Positions 1-8,075 of a stretch of 64,000 nucleotides of DNA are shown in pieces. Location of the stretch: the NCBI GenBank assembly GCA_947487205.1, contig CANKVU010000008.1, forward strand, positions 62,001 to 126,000, read 5' to 3'. The position numbers were made by a program, and so were the translations under genes. The notes under the pieces were generated by a model. That model was not told where the DNA came from. It saw only the letters and a list, made by a program, of their open reading frames with translations, and searched no databases. Each line of letters starts with the position of its first letter. Position 1 is the stretch's first letter. The DNA comes from an uncultured Paracoccaceae bacterium (GTDB lineage Bacteria > Pseudomonadota > Alphaproteobacteria > Rhodobacterales > Rhodobacteraceae).

Positions 1-428
1 TCGTGGGCTTCGTCGAAGGCGGCGACATACCGTCCGATCGGGTGGACGTGATCGTCACGGACGGCTTCACCGGGAATATCGCGCTCAAGACCGGCGAAGG
101 CACCGCCGCGCTGATCCGGGATTTCCTGAAGGAGGCCTTCCGATACTCGGTCCTGTCGCGGGTGGCGGCGGTCCTGGCGCTCACGTCCATGAAGAGGCTG
201 CAGAAACGTATCGACCCACGGCGTGTGAACGGGGGCGTCTTCCTCGGGCTGAACGGGACGGTGGTCAAGAGCCACGGGTCCGCAGACGCCACCGGCGTGT
301 CGGCGGCGCTCAAGCTGGCGTTCAAGCTGGCGAAGAGCGACTTCAATGCCCGGCTGGCCGCCAGGGTCGCATCGACATCCGATCTCTATACGGACCGGCC
401 TCGCGCGGATGGAGAGATCACGGCATGA
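1..428 (+). CDS. plsX: Phosphate acyltransferase PlsX, C-terminal part (5' end outside window)
   Basis: PlsX makes acyl-phosphate from acyl-ACP and phosphate, the first step of the PlsX/PlsY route to phospholipids; it is a cytosolic, membrane-associated enzyme. Only the last 141 residues are present and the frame is open through the left edge, so the gene starts outside. The visible part carries the family's conserved stretch FVEGGDI followed by VDVIVTDGFTGNIALKTGEG, and ends with the typical Gly-rich segment (GGVFLGLNGTVVKSHGSAD). The stop codon overlaps the start of fabH in an ATGA junction, which indicates one operon. plsX-fabH is a widely conserved pair. Identification is secure; the N-terminal half cannot be judged. 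Confidence 0.95.
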   Translation, partial: VGFVEGGDIPSDRVDVIVTDGFTGNIALKTGEGTAALIRDFLKEAFRYSVLSRVAAVLALTSMKRLQKRIDPRRVNGGVFLGLNGTVVKSHGSADATGVSAALKLAFKLAKSDFNARLAARVASTSDLYTDRPRADGEITA

Positions 429-1399
429 ACGTCACCCGCGCCCGTGTTGCCGGGGTCGGCCATTACCTGCCCCAACGGGTCGTCGAAAACGCGGAATTCG
501 AGCGCACGCTCGACACGTCCGACGAATGGATTCGCTCGCGTTCGGGGATCGAACGCCGCCATTTCGCCGCCGAGGGCGAATCCACCTCGGACCTGGCCGT
601 TGCCGCCGCTTCCGCCGCTCTTGCGGATGCCGGTTTCGAGGCGGGCGACATCGACGCGATCATCGTCGCCACCTCGACGCCCGACCTGACCTTTCCCTCT
701 GCCGCCACGATGGTGCAGGCCAAACTGGGGATGACGGGGGGGTTCGCCTTCGATGTCCAGGCGGTCTGCGCCGGTTTCGTCTTCGCCCTGACGACGGCGA
801 ACGCGCTTATCCTCTCGGGCCAGGCCAAACGCATCCTCGTGATCGGCGCCGAGACGTTCAGCCGGATCATGGATTGGTCGGACCGGTCGACCTGCGTCCT
901 GTTCGGCGACGGCGCCGGGGCGCTGGTGCTCGAGGCCGCGGACGGGACCGGCAGCACCGAGGATCGGGGCATCCTGTCGTCCGACCTCAACTCCGACGGC
1001 CGCCATCGCGAAATCCTCTATGTCGACGGGGGTGTGTCCACCCAGTCGACCGGGCATCTCCGGATGGAGGGCAAGGAGGTATTCCGGCATGCGGTCGACA
1101 AGCTGGCGAGCACCGCTCATCGCGCACTGGACATGGCCGGCCTGGCGAGCGACGATGTTGACTGGATCGTTCCCCACCAGGCGAACCTGCGGATCATCCG
1201 AGCCACGGCCTTGAAGATGGGGATGGGCCTCGATCGCGTGGTGGTGACGGTCCAAGATCACGGCAACACCTCCGCCGCGTCCATTCCGCTCGCCCTGTCG
1301 GTGGGCAAGGCGCGCGGACAGATCAAGACCGGGGACCTCCTCGTCACCGAGGCGATCGGCGGCGGCCTAGCCTGGGGCGCGGTCGTCCTGCGCTGGTGA
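425..1399 (+). CDS. fabH: 3-oxoacyl-ACP synthase III (FabH)
   Basis: FabH starts fatty acid synthesis by condensing acetyl-CoA with malonyl-ACP. The product has 324 residues, the usual family length. The catalytic triad is visible: Cys115 in AVCAGF, His251 in VPHQAN and Asn281 in HGNTSAAS, as is the C-terminal glycine-rich EAIGGGLAWGA. The ATG start overlaps the plsX stop by four bases, so the two are translationally coupled. The remaining elongation genes (fabD, fabG, acpP, fabF) are not adjacent; they lie at about 47-51 kb on the other strand. Confidence 0.97.
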   Translation: MNVTRARVAGVGHYLPQRVVENAEFERTLDTSDEWIRSRSGIERRHFAAEGESTSDLAVAAASAALADAGFEAGDIDAIIVATSTPDLTFPSAATMVQAKLGMTGGFAFDVQAVCAGFVFALTTANALILSGQAKRILVIGAETFSRIMDWSDRSTCVLFGDGAGALVLEAADGTGSTEDRGILSSDLNSDGRHREILYVDGGVSTQSTGHLRMEGKEVFRHAVDKLASTAHRALDMAGLASDDVDWIVPHQANLRIIRATALKMGMGLDRVVVTVQDHGNTSAASIPLALSVGKARGQIKTGDLLVTEAIGGGLAWGAVVLRW

Positions 1400-1469
1400 G
1401 CGACTTCACCTCACATCTCGGTTGATCGATTTAAGGCGTTGAGATTGACTTTCTTTCCGCGCATGCCCA

Positions 1470-1483
1470 TCGTGTTAACACGA
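1470..1483. promoter_or_regulatory. 14-bp perfect palindrome upstream of ihfA
   Basis: TCGTGTTAACACGA reads identically on both strands and sits 20 bases before the ihfA start codon, in a 104-base non-coding gap that follows fabH. Its position between a possible -35 (TTGACT at 1445-1450) and the ribosome binding site fits an operator, but no regulator is identified. A function is inferred only from symmetry and location. Confidence 0.4.
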
Positions 1484-1503
1484 CGCATCCGGGGGGATCG
1501 GCG

Positions 1504-1803
1504 ATGGCAAAGACGCTCACGCGCATGGACCTCAGCGAGTCCGTTCATCGGGAAGTGGGGCTGAGCCGCAACGAGTCGGCGCAGCTAGTGGAATCCGTGC
1601 TGCAATACATGTCCGATACCTTGGCCCGGGGCGAGAGCGTGAAGATCTCGTCCTTCGGAACCTTCTCGGTCCGCTCGAAGGCCGCACGGGTGGGTCGGAA
1701 CCCGAAGACCGGCGAAGAAGTGCCCATCCATCCGCGACGGGTCCTGAGCTTTCGCCCCTCGCACCTGATGCGCGACCGCGTGGCCGAGGGAAACAAGGGT
1801 TGA
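1504..1803 (+). CDS. ihfA: Integration host factor subunit alpha
   Basis: IHF-alpha pairs with IHF-beta to bend DNA sharply at specific sites, affecting transcription, replication and recombination. The 99-residue length is exactly that of the family. The N-terminal helices contain the expected [11 protein letters not shown], and the DNA-binding beta arm has [11 protein letters not shown] followed by RRVLSFRPS, with the intercalating-proline motif NPKTG. A G-rich ribosome binding site (GGGGGGATC) precedes the ATG. A MerR-type regulator follows after one base, a pairing common in Alphaproteobacteria. The alpha rather than beta or HU assignment rests on this neighbourhood and the sequence pattern. 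Confidence 0.93.
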   Translation: MAKTLTRMDLSESVHREVGLSRNESAQLVESVLQYMSDTLARGESVKISSFGTFSVRSKAARVGRNPKTGEEVPIHPRRVLSFRPSHLMRDRVAEGNKG

Positions 1804-1804
1804 A

Positions 1805-2476
1805 ATGGCCAAATCCCCGGACGCGTTCCGTACCATCCGAGAGGTGGCCGAGTGGCTGGATACGCCGGCGCATGTGCTGCGGTTCTGGGAATCCCGGTTT
1901 GCCCAGCTCAAGCCGGTCAAGCGCGCCGGCGGGCGGCGCTATTATCGCCCCACGGACATGGAATTGCTGGGCGGGATCAAGCAGCTTCTGCACGAGGACG
2001 GTCTGACCATACGCGGCGTGCAGAAGCTTCTGCGTGAACAGGGCGTGCGGCACGTCGCCGCCAAGTCGCAGCCGCTCGACCTCGCCCCGTGGCCGAAGCC
2101 CGTGCGGGACGAGGGCGAAACGGATGCGCCTCGGGAAATCGCGAAGCCTGCCGCGGACCGCCCGCACCTGACCCTTGTCGAGGAGGTCGGATCATTCGGG
2201 GACGACGATCCGCAAGATGCCGGCATCGCCCCGAGCGATGAGCCGTCATCCGGCGAGGATCCGCGTCTTCCCGCCCGCCCCGAACGGACGGCACCGATAG
2301 AAACGGATGGCCTGGAAACGGACGCGGATCTGCCATGGGCGATCCCTTTGGCCTGTGCCGCCCCGATTCCGATCCTGGCTCCGCTCTGGGAACGCCGCGG
2401 CATCCCGGCGAACAACTCGGAAGTCGCGCTCGTCCGGGCCCGATCCCTTCTGCAGGCGATGGACGCGCGTGACTGA
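1805..2476 (+). CDS. MerR family transcriptional regulator
   Basis: A predicted DNA-binding protein of 223 residues. Residues about 8-75 form a MerR winged helix domain: [20 protein letters not shown] is the helix-turn-helix, followed by [12 protein letters not shown] and a second helix pair ending [10 protein letters not shown]. The remaining 140 residues are low-complexity and acidic, rich in Asp, Glu, Pro and Ala, and show no recognised effector domain or metal-binding cysteines. It begins one base after the ihfA stop and is surely co-transcribed with it. Its target and signal are unknown. The long disordered tail is typical of this ihfA-linked subfamily in Rhodobacteraceae. Confidence 0.85.
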   Translation: MAKSPDAFRTIREVAEWLDTPAHVLRFWESRFAQLKPVKRAGGRRYYRPTDMELLGGIKQLLHEDGLTIRGVQKLLREQGVRHVAAKSQPLDLAPWPKPVRDEGETDAPREIAKPAADRPHLTLVEEVGSFGDDDPQDAGIAPSDEPSSGEDPRLPARPERTAPIETDGLETDADLPWAIPLACAAPIPILAPLWERRGIPANNSEVALVRARSLLQAMDARD

Positions 2477-2545
2477 CCCCCGGACGCCCGATTCGTCGAA
2501 ACGGGCCTTGCCCTCGCTGCGTGGTGCGATAGAAGGCGCGTCAGT

Positions 2546-2622
2546 CGGGCTATGGCGCAGCCTGGTAGCGCGTCCGTCTGGGGGACGGAAGGTCGCAGGT
2601 TCGAGTCCTGCTAGCCCGACCA
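2546..2622 (+). tRNA. tRNA-Pro (anticodon GGG)
   Basis: A 77-base cloverleaf with genome-encoded CCA. The acceptor arms CGGGCTA (2546-2552) and TAGCCCG (2612-2618) pair perfectly, followed by ACCA. The anticodon arm TCCGT/ACGGA encloses the loop CTGGGGG, giving anticodon GGG at 2580-2582, and the T arm GCAGG-TTCGAGT-CCTGC is standard. It lies on the same strand as dcd, whose start codon is only 10 bases beyond the CCA. Confidence 0.97.
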
Positions 2623-2632
2623 ATTCACGCCG

Positions 2633-3709
2633 ATGACAATCGGCGTCCTGCCTTTCCAGGAAATCGAGGCGTTGATCTCGGCCGGCGGAATATCCGCCGC
2701 AAGCCCGGTGGAGACGGCGCAGGTTCAGCCCGCCTCGCTCGACCTACGGCTGGGGGTGGAGGCGTACCGAATTCGTGCCTCGTTCCTTACCGGTCGCGAT
2801 TGCAGCGTGGCCGACCGGCTCCATGATCTTTCGATGCACCGGATCGACCTGCAACCCGGGGCGGTTCTGGAAAAGGGATGCGTCTATCTTGTTCCCCTGA
2901 TGGAGCGATTGAACCTCCCCCGCGGTCTGAGGGCCGTCGCGAACGCCAAGAGTTCCACCGGGAGGCTCGACCTGCTGACCCGCGTCGTGACCGACGGCGG
3001 AACGGAGTTCGACCGTGTCCCGGAAGGGTATGACGGGCCGCTCTATGCCGAGATCTGCCCGCGCTCCTTCTCTGTCCTGGTGCGACCCGGAATGCGGCTG
3101 AACCAGATGCGATTCCGCAACGGGCCCGCGACGCTGGACGACGCCGAACTCTCGCGGCTTCACGCGGCGGAGGGGCTGGTGGACGGCACGCCGGTCATCG
3201 ATGGCGGCCTCGGCTTCTCGGTCGATCTGCGTCCTGCCGAGGGCGATCTCGTCGGGTATCGGGCAAAGCCCCATACCGGCGTGATCGACCTGGATCGGAT
3301 CGGCGCGTATCCGAGCGGCGAGTTCTGGGAGGAGCTCCGAGCCCGAGACGGGCGGCTGATCCTGGACCCGGGGGCGTTCTACATCCTCGTCAGCCGCGAG
3401 GCGGTGACGATCCCGCCGGCCTATGCGGCGGAAATGGCGCCGTATCTGGCCATGGTCGGAGAGTTCCGCGTCCATTACGCGGGCTTCTTCGATCCGGGGT
3501 TCGGCCATGACATCGCAGCCGGACGGGGCGCGCGCGGTGTGCTCGAGGTTCGGTGCCACGAGGCGCCCTTCGTTCTGGAGCACGGACAGATCGTCGGGCG
3601 GCTGATCTATGAACGCATGACGGACGTACCCGAACGCCTCTATGGGCGGGGGATCTCCTCGAATTATCAGGGTCAGGGCTTGAAGCTCGCCAAGCATTTC
3701 CGCAGCTAG
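2633..3709 (+). CDS. dcd: 2'-deoxycytidine 5'-triphosphate deaminase, two-domain type
   Basis: Predicted to deaminate dCTP to dUTP for thymidylate synthesis. The 358-residue protein is about twice the length of E. coli Dcd and belongs to the long proteobacterial DCD_N family. The first half has GVLPFQEIEALI, QPASLDLRLG and the active-site-like AKSSTGRLDLLTRVV with LYAEICPRSF. The second half repeats the fold with IPPAYAAEMAPY and GEFRVHYAGFFDPGFG. The start is set by the conserved N-terminal GVLP. The ATG is 10 bases after the tRNA-Pro and no Shine-Dalgarno sequence fits in the gap, so initiation is unusual. Catalytic equivalence to the short Dcd is inferred from family annotation. Confidence 0.85.
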   Translation: MTIGVLPFQEIEALISAGGISAASPVETAQVQPASLDLRLGVEAYRIRASFLTGRDCSVADRLHDLSMHRIDLQPGAVLEKGCVYLVPLMERLNLPRGLRAVANAKSSTGRLDLLTRVVTDGGTEFDRVPEGYDGPLYAEICPRSFSVLVRPGMRLNQMRFRNGPATLDDAELSRLHAAEGLVDGTPVIDGGLGFSVDLRPAEGDLVGYRAKPHTGVIDLDRIGAYPSGEFWEELRARDGRLILDPGAFYILVSREAVTIPPAYAAEMAPYLAMVGEFRVHYAGFFDPGFGHDIAAGRGARGVLEVRCHEAPFVLEHGQIVGRLIYERMTDVPERLYGRGISSNYQGQGLKLAKHFRS

Positions 3710-3812
3710 GCGGGGATTCGCGCGCAGGGGCCATCGGGCTGTATGATGTCGCGGGGCTGTTATATCGGGGTGATCGACCGCCCCCATGCAAGGACCGGAA
3801 AGGACGTTGCCC

Positions 3813-5030
3813 ATGAAGATCGCCATTCTCGGAGGAGACGGCTTCGTCGGCTGGCCCACGACGCTGCATCTGAGCGCCCAAGGTCACGAGGTTCACGTCG
3901 TGGACAACCTGTCTCGCCGCTGGATCGACACGGAGCTGGGCGTCCAGTCGCTCACGCCGATGGATTCCATCCAGGAACGCTGCCGGATCTGGCGCGAGAC
4001 CACCGGCCGCGCGATCCGCTTTCACCTACTGGACATTGCGCAGGATTACGAACGCCTGAAGGGCTGGCTGGCGGAGAACAGGCCGGACGCGATCGTCCAC
4101 CTGGCGGAACAGCGAGCCGCCCCCTATTCGATGAAAAGCGACCGCCACAAGGTCTATACCGTTCAGAACAACACGAACGGCACGCACAATCTGCTTGCCG
4201 CTTTGGTCGAAACGGGGATCGACGCGCATCTCGTGCATCTCGGCACGATGGGGGTCTATGGCTATTCGAGCGTCGGGGCCCCCATTCCGGAAGGCTACCT
4301 CGATATCGAGATCGAGACGCCGAATGGAAAGAAGGGGCAGGAAATCCTGTACCCGACGCGGCCGGGCTCGGTCTATCACATGACCAAGAGCCTCGATCAG
4401 ATCCTGTTCCAGTTCTATGCCCAGAACGACGGCCTGCGGATCACCGACCTGCATCAGGGAATCGTCTGGGGCACCCATACGACCGAGACGCGCCTGCACG
4501 ATCAGCTGGTCAATCGGTTCGACTACGACGGCGATTATGGCACGGTTCTGAACCGCTTCCTGATCCAGGCCGCGATCGACCATCCCCTCACGGTTCACGG
4601 TACGGGCGGACAGACCCGAGCGTTCATCCATATCCAGGATTCGGTGCGCTGCATCGACTTGGCGCTCGGCGACGCGCCGAAGACCGGCGATCGGGTGCGG
4701 ATCTTCAACCAGATGACCGAGACGCACCGCGTGCGGGACCTAGCCGAACTGGTGGCGAAGCTGACCGGGGCAAAAGTCGCCTATCTGCCCAATCCGCGCA
4801 AGGAGGCGGCGGAGAACGACCTGGTAGTGCGGAACGACCAGTTCCTGTCCCTCGGGCTCGACCCCACAACGCTGGCCGAAGGGCTACTGGAAGAGGTGGT
4901 CGACGTGGCCAGGCGCTACGCCCATCGCATCGATCGCTCGCGGGTGCCCGCCGTTTCAGCCTGGACGAAGGAGTTGGGCGCCAAGATAGATCGCGACCCC
5001 GAGGGCAAAGCGCTGAAGTCGGCGTCCTGA
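3813..5030 (+). CDS. sqdB: UDP-sulfoquinovose synthase SqdB
   Basis: SqdB converts UDP-glucose and sulfite to UDP-sulfoquinovose, the head-group donor of the sulfolipid SQDG. It is a 405-residue short-chain dehydrogenase/epimerase with the NAD-binding motif GGDGFVG (residues 7-13), Thr145 in HLGTMGVYGY and the YxxxK pair Tyr188/Lys192 in VYHMTKS. The stretches HLAEQRAAPYSM and NRFDYDGDYGTVLNRF are characteristic of SqdB. An in-frame ATG nine codons upstream is less likely, because the chosen start gives the expected MKIAILGGDG terminus and has AAGGA a suitable distance before it. It is the first gene of an operon with the next two. Confidence 0.95.
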   Translation: MKIAILGGDGFVGWPTTLHLSAQGHEVHVVDNLSRRWIDTELGVQSLTPMDSIQERCRIWRETTGRAIRFHLLDIAQDYERLKGWLAENRPDAIVHLAEQRAAPYSMKSDRHKVYTVQNNTNGTHNLLAALVETGIDAHLVHLGTMGVYGYSSVGAPIPEGYLDIEIETPNGKKGQEILYPTRPGSVYHMTKSLDQILFQFYAQNDGLRITDLHQGIVWGTHTTETRLHDQLVNRFDYDGDYGTVLNRFLIQAAIDHPLTVHGTGGQTRAFIHIQDSVRCIDLALGDAPKTGDRVRIFNQMTETHRVRDLAELVAKLTGAKVAYLPNPRKEAAENDLVVRNDQFLSLGLDPTTLAEGLLEEVVDVARRYAHRIDRSRVPAVSAWTKELGAKIDRDPEGKALKSAS

Positions 5031-5043
5031 GGCCATCCCGAAG

Positions 5044-5853
5044 ATGCCGGGAAAGGCCTACGTCACCCTTGTCACCAACGCGGATTTCGCCCGCGGGGCC
5101 GAAGCGCTGCTACGCTCGCTCGCCGTGTCGGGGACGGATGCCGCATGCGTGGTGATGCATACAGGCGGTGTCGCGGACGAGACCCTGGCGCCGCTCGCAT
5201 CGCTTGGCGCGCGGCTGGTGGAGGTCGCGCTTTTGCCCACGTCGGCGGCCTTCGACGCCGCGCATGCGAAACGGGAATTGCACGGTGTGGCGCCCTTCAC
5301 GAAGGGAACGAAGCCGGACTTTCACACCCCGCTCGACAACTTCGCCAAGCTGCGCCTTTGGCAGCTCGATTACGACAAGGTGGTGTTCCTCGACGCCGAT
5401 ACCCTCGTCCTCAGGAACATTGATCGCCTATTCGAGTATCCGGAGTTCTGCGCGGCACCCAACGTCTACGAAGGGCTGGAAGACTTCCACAGAATGAATT
5501 CCGGCGTCTTCACCGCGCGCCCCCACCCGGCCACGTTCGACGCGATGCTCGCCCGCCTCGACCGTCCGGGCGCTTTCTGGAGGCGGACCGACCAGACCTT
5601 CTTGCAGGAATACTTCCCCGAATGGCACGGCTTGCCGGTCACGATGAACATGCTGCAATATGCGTGGTTCAACCTGCCGCGGCTATGGAATTGGGACGCG
5701 ATCCACGTCCTTCATTTCCAGTACGAGAAGCCTTGGGCCGACCCGCACCCGAAGCGGGACCGCCTGGCCCCCCTGATCGACCTCTGGCACGACTTCGCGG
5801 ACGGCCGGACGCCCGACCTCTCCTCCCTTCCGGGCCCGTGCGCGTCGGGCTGA
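5044..5853 (+). CDS. sqdD: Glycosyltransferase family 8 protein, SqdD-type
   Basis: A 269-residue nucleotide-sugar glycosyltransferase. Residues 6-30 begin a GT-A fold (AYVTLVTNADFARGAEALLRSL is the typical opening), and the metal-binding DxD is Asp117-Ala-Asp119 in VVFLDADTLVLRN. In Rhodobacter sphaeroides sqdD lies between sqdB and sqdC and is required for sulfolipid synthesis; it has been proposed to move sulfoquinovose from UDP-sulfoquinovose. The same gene order here supports the assignment. It begins 13 bases after sqdB and its end overlaps sqdC by 16 bases. The acceptor specificity is not visible in sequence. Confidence 0.87.
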   Translation: MPGKAYVTLVTNADFARGAEALLRSLAVSGTDAACVVMHTGGVADETLAPLASLGARLVEVALLPTSAAFDAAHAKRELHGVAPFTKGTKPDFHTPLDNFAKLRLWQLDYDKVVFLDADTLVLRNIDRLFEYPEFCAAPNVYEGLEDFHRMNSGVFTARPHPATFDAMLARLDRPGAFWRRTDQTFLQEYFPEWHGLPVTMNMLQYAWFNLPRLWNWDAIHVLHFQYEKPWADPHPKRDRLAPLIDLWHDFADGRTPDLSSLPGPCASG

Positions 5854-6698
5854 CCGGGGCCACGGGGCTTGCGGGGCACCCGATTGCCCGCGGCCTCGTG
5901 CGCGGCGGGCACGGCGTGGTGACGTTCGGCAGGCGCCCCTCTTCCATCGGGCTGGAGCATCGGGACTGGTCGCTCGGGCAGGCACCGAACCTGGCGGGGA
6001 TCGACGCGATCATTCATGCCGCCTTCTCCCACCTGGCCGGGAAATACCGCGGCGGCGAAGGCGACGATGCGACCGGCTTCCTGCAGCTGAACCGGGACGG
6101 GTCGCTTCGCCTGGTGGAGGCCGCCGAGGGCCGGGCGGTCATCTTCCTGTCGAGCCGCGCGGTTTACGGCGATTACCCGAAAGGCACGCCTCTGTCCGAG
6201 GAAATGACCCCGCGCCCGGACACGCTCTACGGTCGGATGAAAGCCGAAGTCGAAGCGGCCGTCACGGCAACGGGCGGCATCAGCCTCCGGGCGACCGGGA
6301 TCTATGGTCCACCCCCTCCGGGGCGCGATCACAAGTGGCGGGACCTCTTCGCCGCGTTCGAGGCGGGTCAGCACGTCGCGCCGCGCGTCGGGACCGAGCT
6401 GCACGGGGCCGACCTCGCCTCGGCGGTTCGCCTGATCCTGGACCGTCTGCCCACCGGGCATCACGCCTACAACCTGTCCGACCTCGTCCTCGATCGGCGT
6501 GACCTTCTTGCAGCCTACGCTCGGATCACGGGGATCGACGCGCCGCTTCCCGATCGCGCCGACGGATCGGCAGTCAGCGAGATGAATACCGACAGAATTC
6601 GCGCTTTGGGTTGGCGTCCGCGCGGATGGAGTGGAATTGAGGACACGCTGCAACGGATCGCCGCGGCTCAGGCCTCGTCCTCGAACATTTCGCCCTGA
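5838..6698 (+). CDS. sqdC: NAD-dependent epimerase/reductase, SqdC-type
   Basis: A 286-residue extended short-chain dehydrogenase. It opens with the Rossmann motif GLTGATGLAG and carries SSRAVYGDYPKG and the YxxxK signature in LYGRMKAE. It is the third gene of the sqdBDC operon known from R. sphaeroides, where its loss alters the sulfolipid product pattern; its exact reaction is unsettled. The start is taken as the GTG at 5838, which lies inside sqdD and immediately precedes the Rossmann motif; starts further upstream would add unrelated residues. Its last 31 bases overlap the end of scpB on the other strand. Confidence 0.82.
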   Translation: MRVGLTGATGLAGHPIARGLVRGGHGVVTFGRRPSSIGLEHRDWSLGQAPNLAGIDAIIHAAFSHLAGKYRGGEGDDATGFLQLNRDGSLRLVEAAEGRAVIFLSSRAVYGDYPKGTPLSEEMTPRPDTLYGRMKAEVEAAVTATGGISLRATGIYGPPPPGRDHKWRDLFAAFEAGQHVAPRVGTELHGADLASAVRLILDRLPTGHHAYNLSDLVLDRRDLLAAYARITGIDAPLPDRADGSAVSEMNTDRIRALGWRPRGWSGIEDTLQRIAAAQASSSNISP

Positions 6699-7300
6699 TC
6701 CTCCGCGGCCGCCTCTTCCGGTTCCCGACCGGGCGCGGGGCGATTTTCCAGAAGCCCCGCGGCGCGCAGATCCTTCAGACCGGGGAGATCGCGGGCATTC
6801 TCCAGCCCGAAATGGTCGAGGAACTCTTGCGTGACCACGAAGGTGACCGGTCGGCCGGGGGTCTCGCGCCGGCGGCCAAACCGGATCCACTCCAGTTCAA
6901 GAAGCTGGTCCAGGGTTCCGCGGCTGACGGCGACGCCGCGGATTTCCTCGATCTCGGCGCGGGTGCAGGGCTGATGATACGCGACGATGGCCAGCGTCTC
7001 GATCGCGGCCCGGGACAGCTTCCGCGTTTCCACCGTCTCACGGCTCATCAGGAAACCCAGATCCGCGGCGGTCCGGATGGCCCAGGCATCGCCGACCCGG
7101 ACAACCCGCACCCCCCGCCCTTCGTACCGGCGCCGAAGCGAATCCAGAGCCTCGGCCGCATCACAACCATGGGGCATGCGCGCCTGCAGGTCCGCGACGG
7201 TGACGGGTGCGGCCGAGGCGAACAGGATGGCCTCGACCATGCGCTCCTGCTGGTAAGGGTCCGGGGCGTCGAACAATGGCCGGTCGAGGGGATCAGCCAT
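6668..7300 (-). CDS. scpB: Segregation and condensation protein B
   Basis: ScpB is the winged-helix (kite) subunit of the SMC-ScpAB condensin, which compacts and segregates the chromosome. The product has 210 residues. Residues about 16-170 contain two winged helices with the family signatures MVEAILFASAAPVTVADL, SRAAIETLAIVAYHQP and GVAVSRGTLDQLLE, then GRPVTFVVTQEFLDHFGL. The C-terminus is acidic and disordered. The start overlaps the scpA stop by eight bases, indicating coupled translation of the two partners. The 3' end runs 31 bases into the convergent sqdC. Confidence 0.93.
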   Translation of the reverse strand: MADPLDRPLFDAPDPYQQERMVEAILFASAAPVTVADLQARMPHGCDAAEALDSLRRRYEGRGVRVVRVGDAWAIRTAADLGFLMSRETVETRKLSRAAIETLAIVAYHQPCTRAEIEEIRGVAVSRGTLDQLLELEWIRFGRRRETPGRPVTFVVTQEFLDHFGLENARDLPGLKDLRAAGLLENRPAPGREPEEAAAEDQGEMFEDEA

Positions 7301-8075
7301 TGCGGCGCCGCACCTCGATCGGGGCGAAGCTCTCGCCCTGCCGGATCTCGATCCATCCGGCTTTCACCAGTTCCAGCGAGGCGGCGAAGTGGCTCGCCGT
7401 GGCCGAGCGGCGCAGGACCGGATCACCGGTCCACCCGTCGGGCATCCACGTGGACAGATCGGTCCAACTGCCGGCGTACCCGATGAGTTCGCGCATCCGC
7501 TCGAGCGCTTCTTCCATCGTCATGACGCGATCACGGTCCATCGCATAGGGGCGGAACTCGTCCCGGGTGCGGATCCGCGCATAGGCTTGCATCAGGTCCA
7601 TCAAGCCGGCGGTGTGGCGGACCCGGCGCCTCCGCTCGACCTGCTCCGGCAGCCCCCGAGCGAAAAAGTCGCGCCCCTTTCGATCCCGGGCCATGAGCTG
7701 CGCGGCGGCATTGCGCATCGCCTCCAGCCGTTCGAGCTGGAAGGCGAGATGCGCCGCCATTTCCTCGCCCGAAGGTCCGTCCTCCTCGGGGTCCGGAGGA
7801 AGCAGGAGGCGCGATTTCAGGAAGGCGAGCCAAGCCGCCATGACGAGGTAATCGGCCGCCAGTTCGATGCGGAGGACCTTCGCCCGGTCCACGAAGTCGA
7901 GATATTGGCGGGCGAGCGCCAGAACGGAGATCTGCCGCAGATCGACCTTCTGCGTCCGGGACAGGGTCAGAAGAAGATCGAGGGGGCCCTCGAACCCGTC
8001 GACATCGACAATGAGCGCTTCGGCGGCCATGCGCTCCGCGACATCCGGCTCCGCGGGGGACACGGCATCAGCCAT
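7293..8075 (-). CDS. scpA: Segregation and condensation protein A (kleisin)
   Basis: ScpA is the kleisin that bridges the SMC heads and binds the ScpB dimer. The 260-residue product has the N-terminal signature VDGFEGPLDLLLTLSRTQKV and the following DLRQISVLALARQYLDF. An acidic central linker (PDPEEDGPSGEEMAAHLAFQ) comes next, and a C-terminal winged helix ends EIRQGESFAPIEVRRR. It overlaps nagZ by eight bases upstream and scpB by eight bases downstream. The order SPOR protein-nagZ-scpA-scpB is a compact cell-envelope and chromosome operon. Confidence 0.94.
   Translation of the reverse strand: MADAVSPAEPDVAERMAAEALIVDVDGFEGPLDLLLTLSRTQKVDLRQISVLALARQYLDFVDRAKVLRIELAADYLVMAAWLAFLKSRLLLPPDPEEDGPSGEEMAAHLAFQLERLEAMRNAAAQLMARDRKGRDFFARGLPEQVERRRRVRHTAGLMDLMQAYARIRTRDEFRPYAMDRDRVMTMEEALERMRELIGYAGSWTDLSTWMPDGWTGDPVLRRSATASHFAASLELVKAGWIEIRQGESFAPIEVRRRNG

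Noticed and set aside
2546-2622. tRNA-Pro as an integration site for a mobile element
   Set aside because: No integrase or partial tRNA repeat lies nearby; the downstream gene is the housekeeping dcd.
3743-5155. A 470-codon frame overlapping sqdB in another frame
   Set aside because: Arg/Pro-rich shadow of the clear sqdB reading frame.
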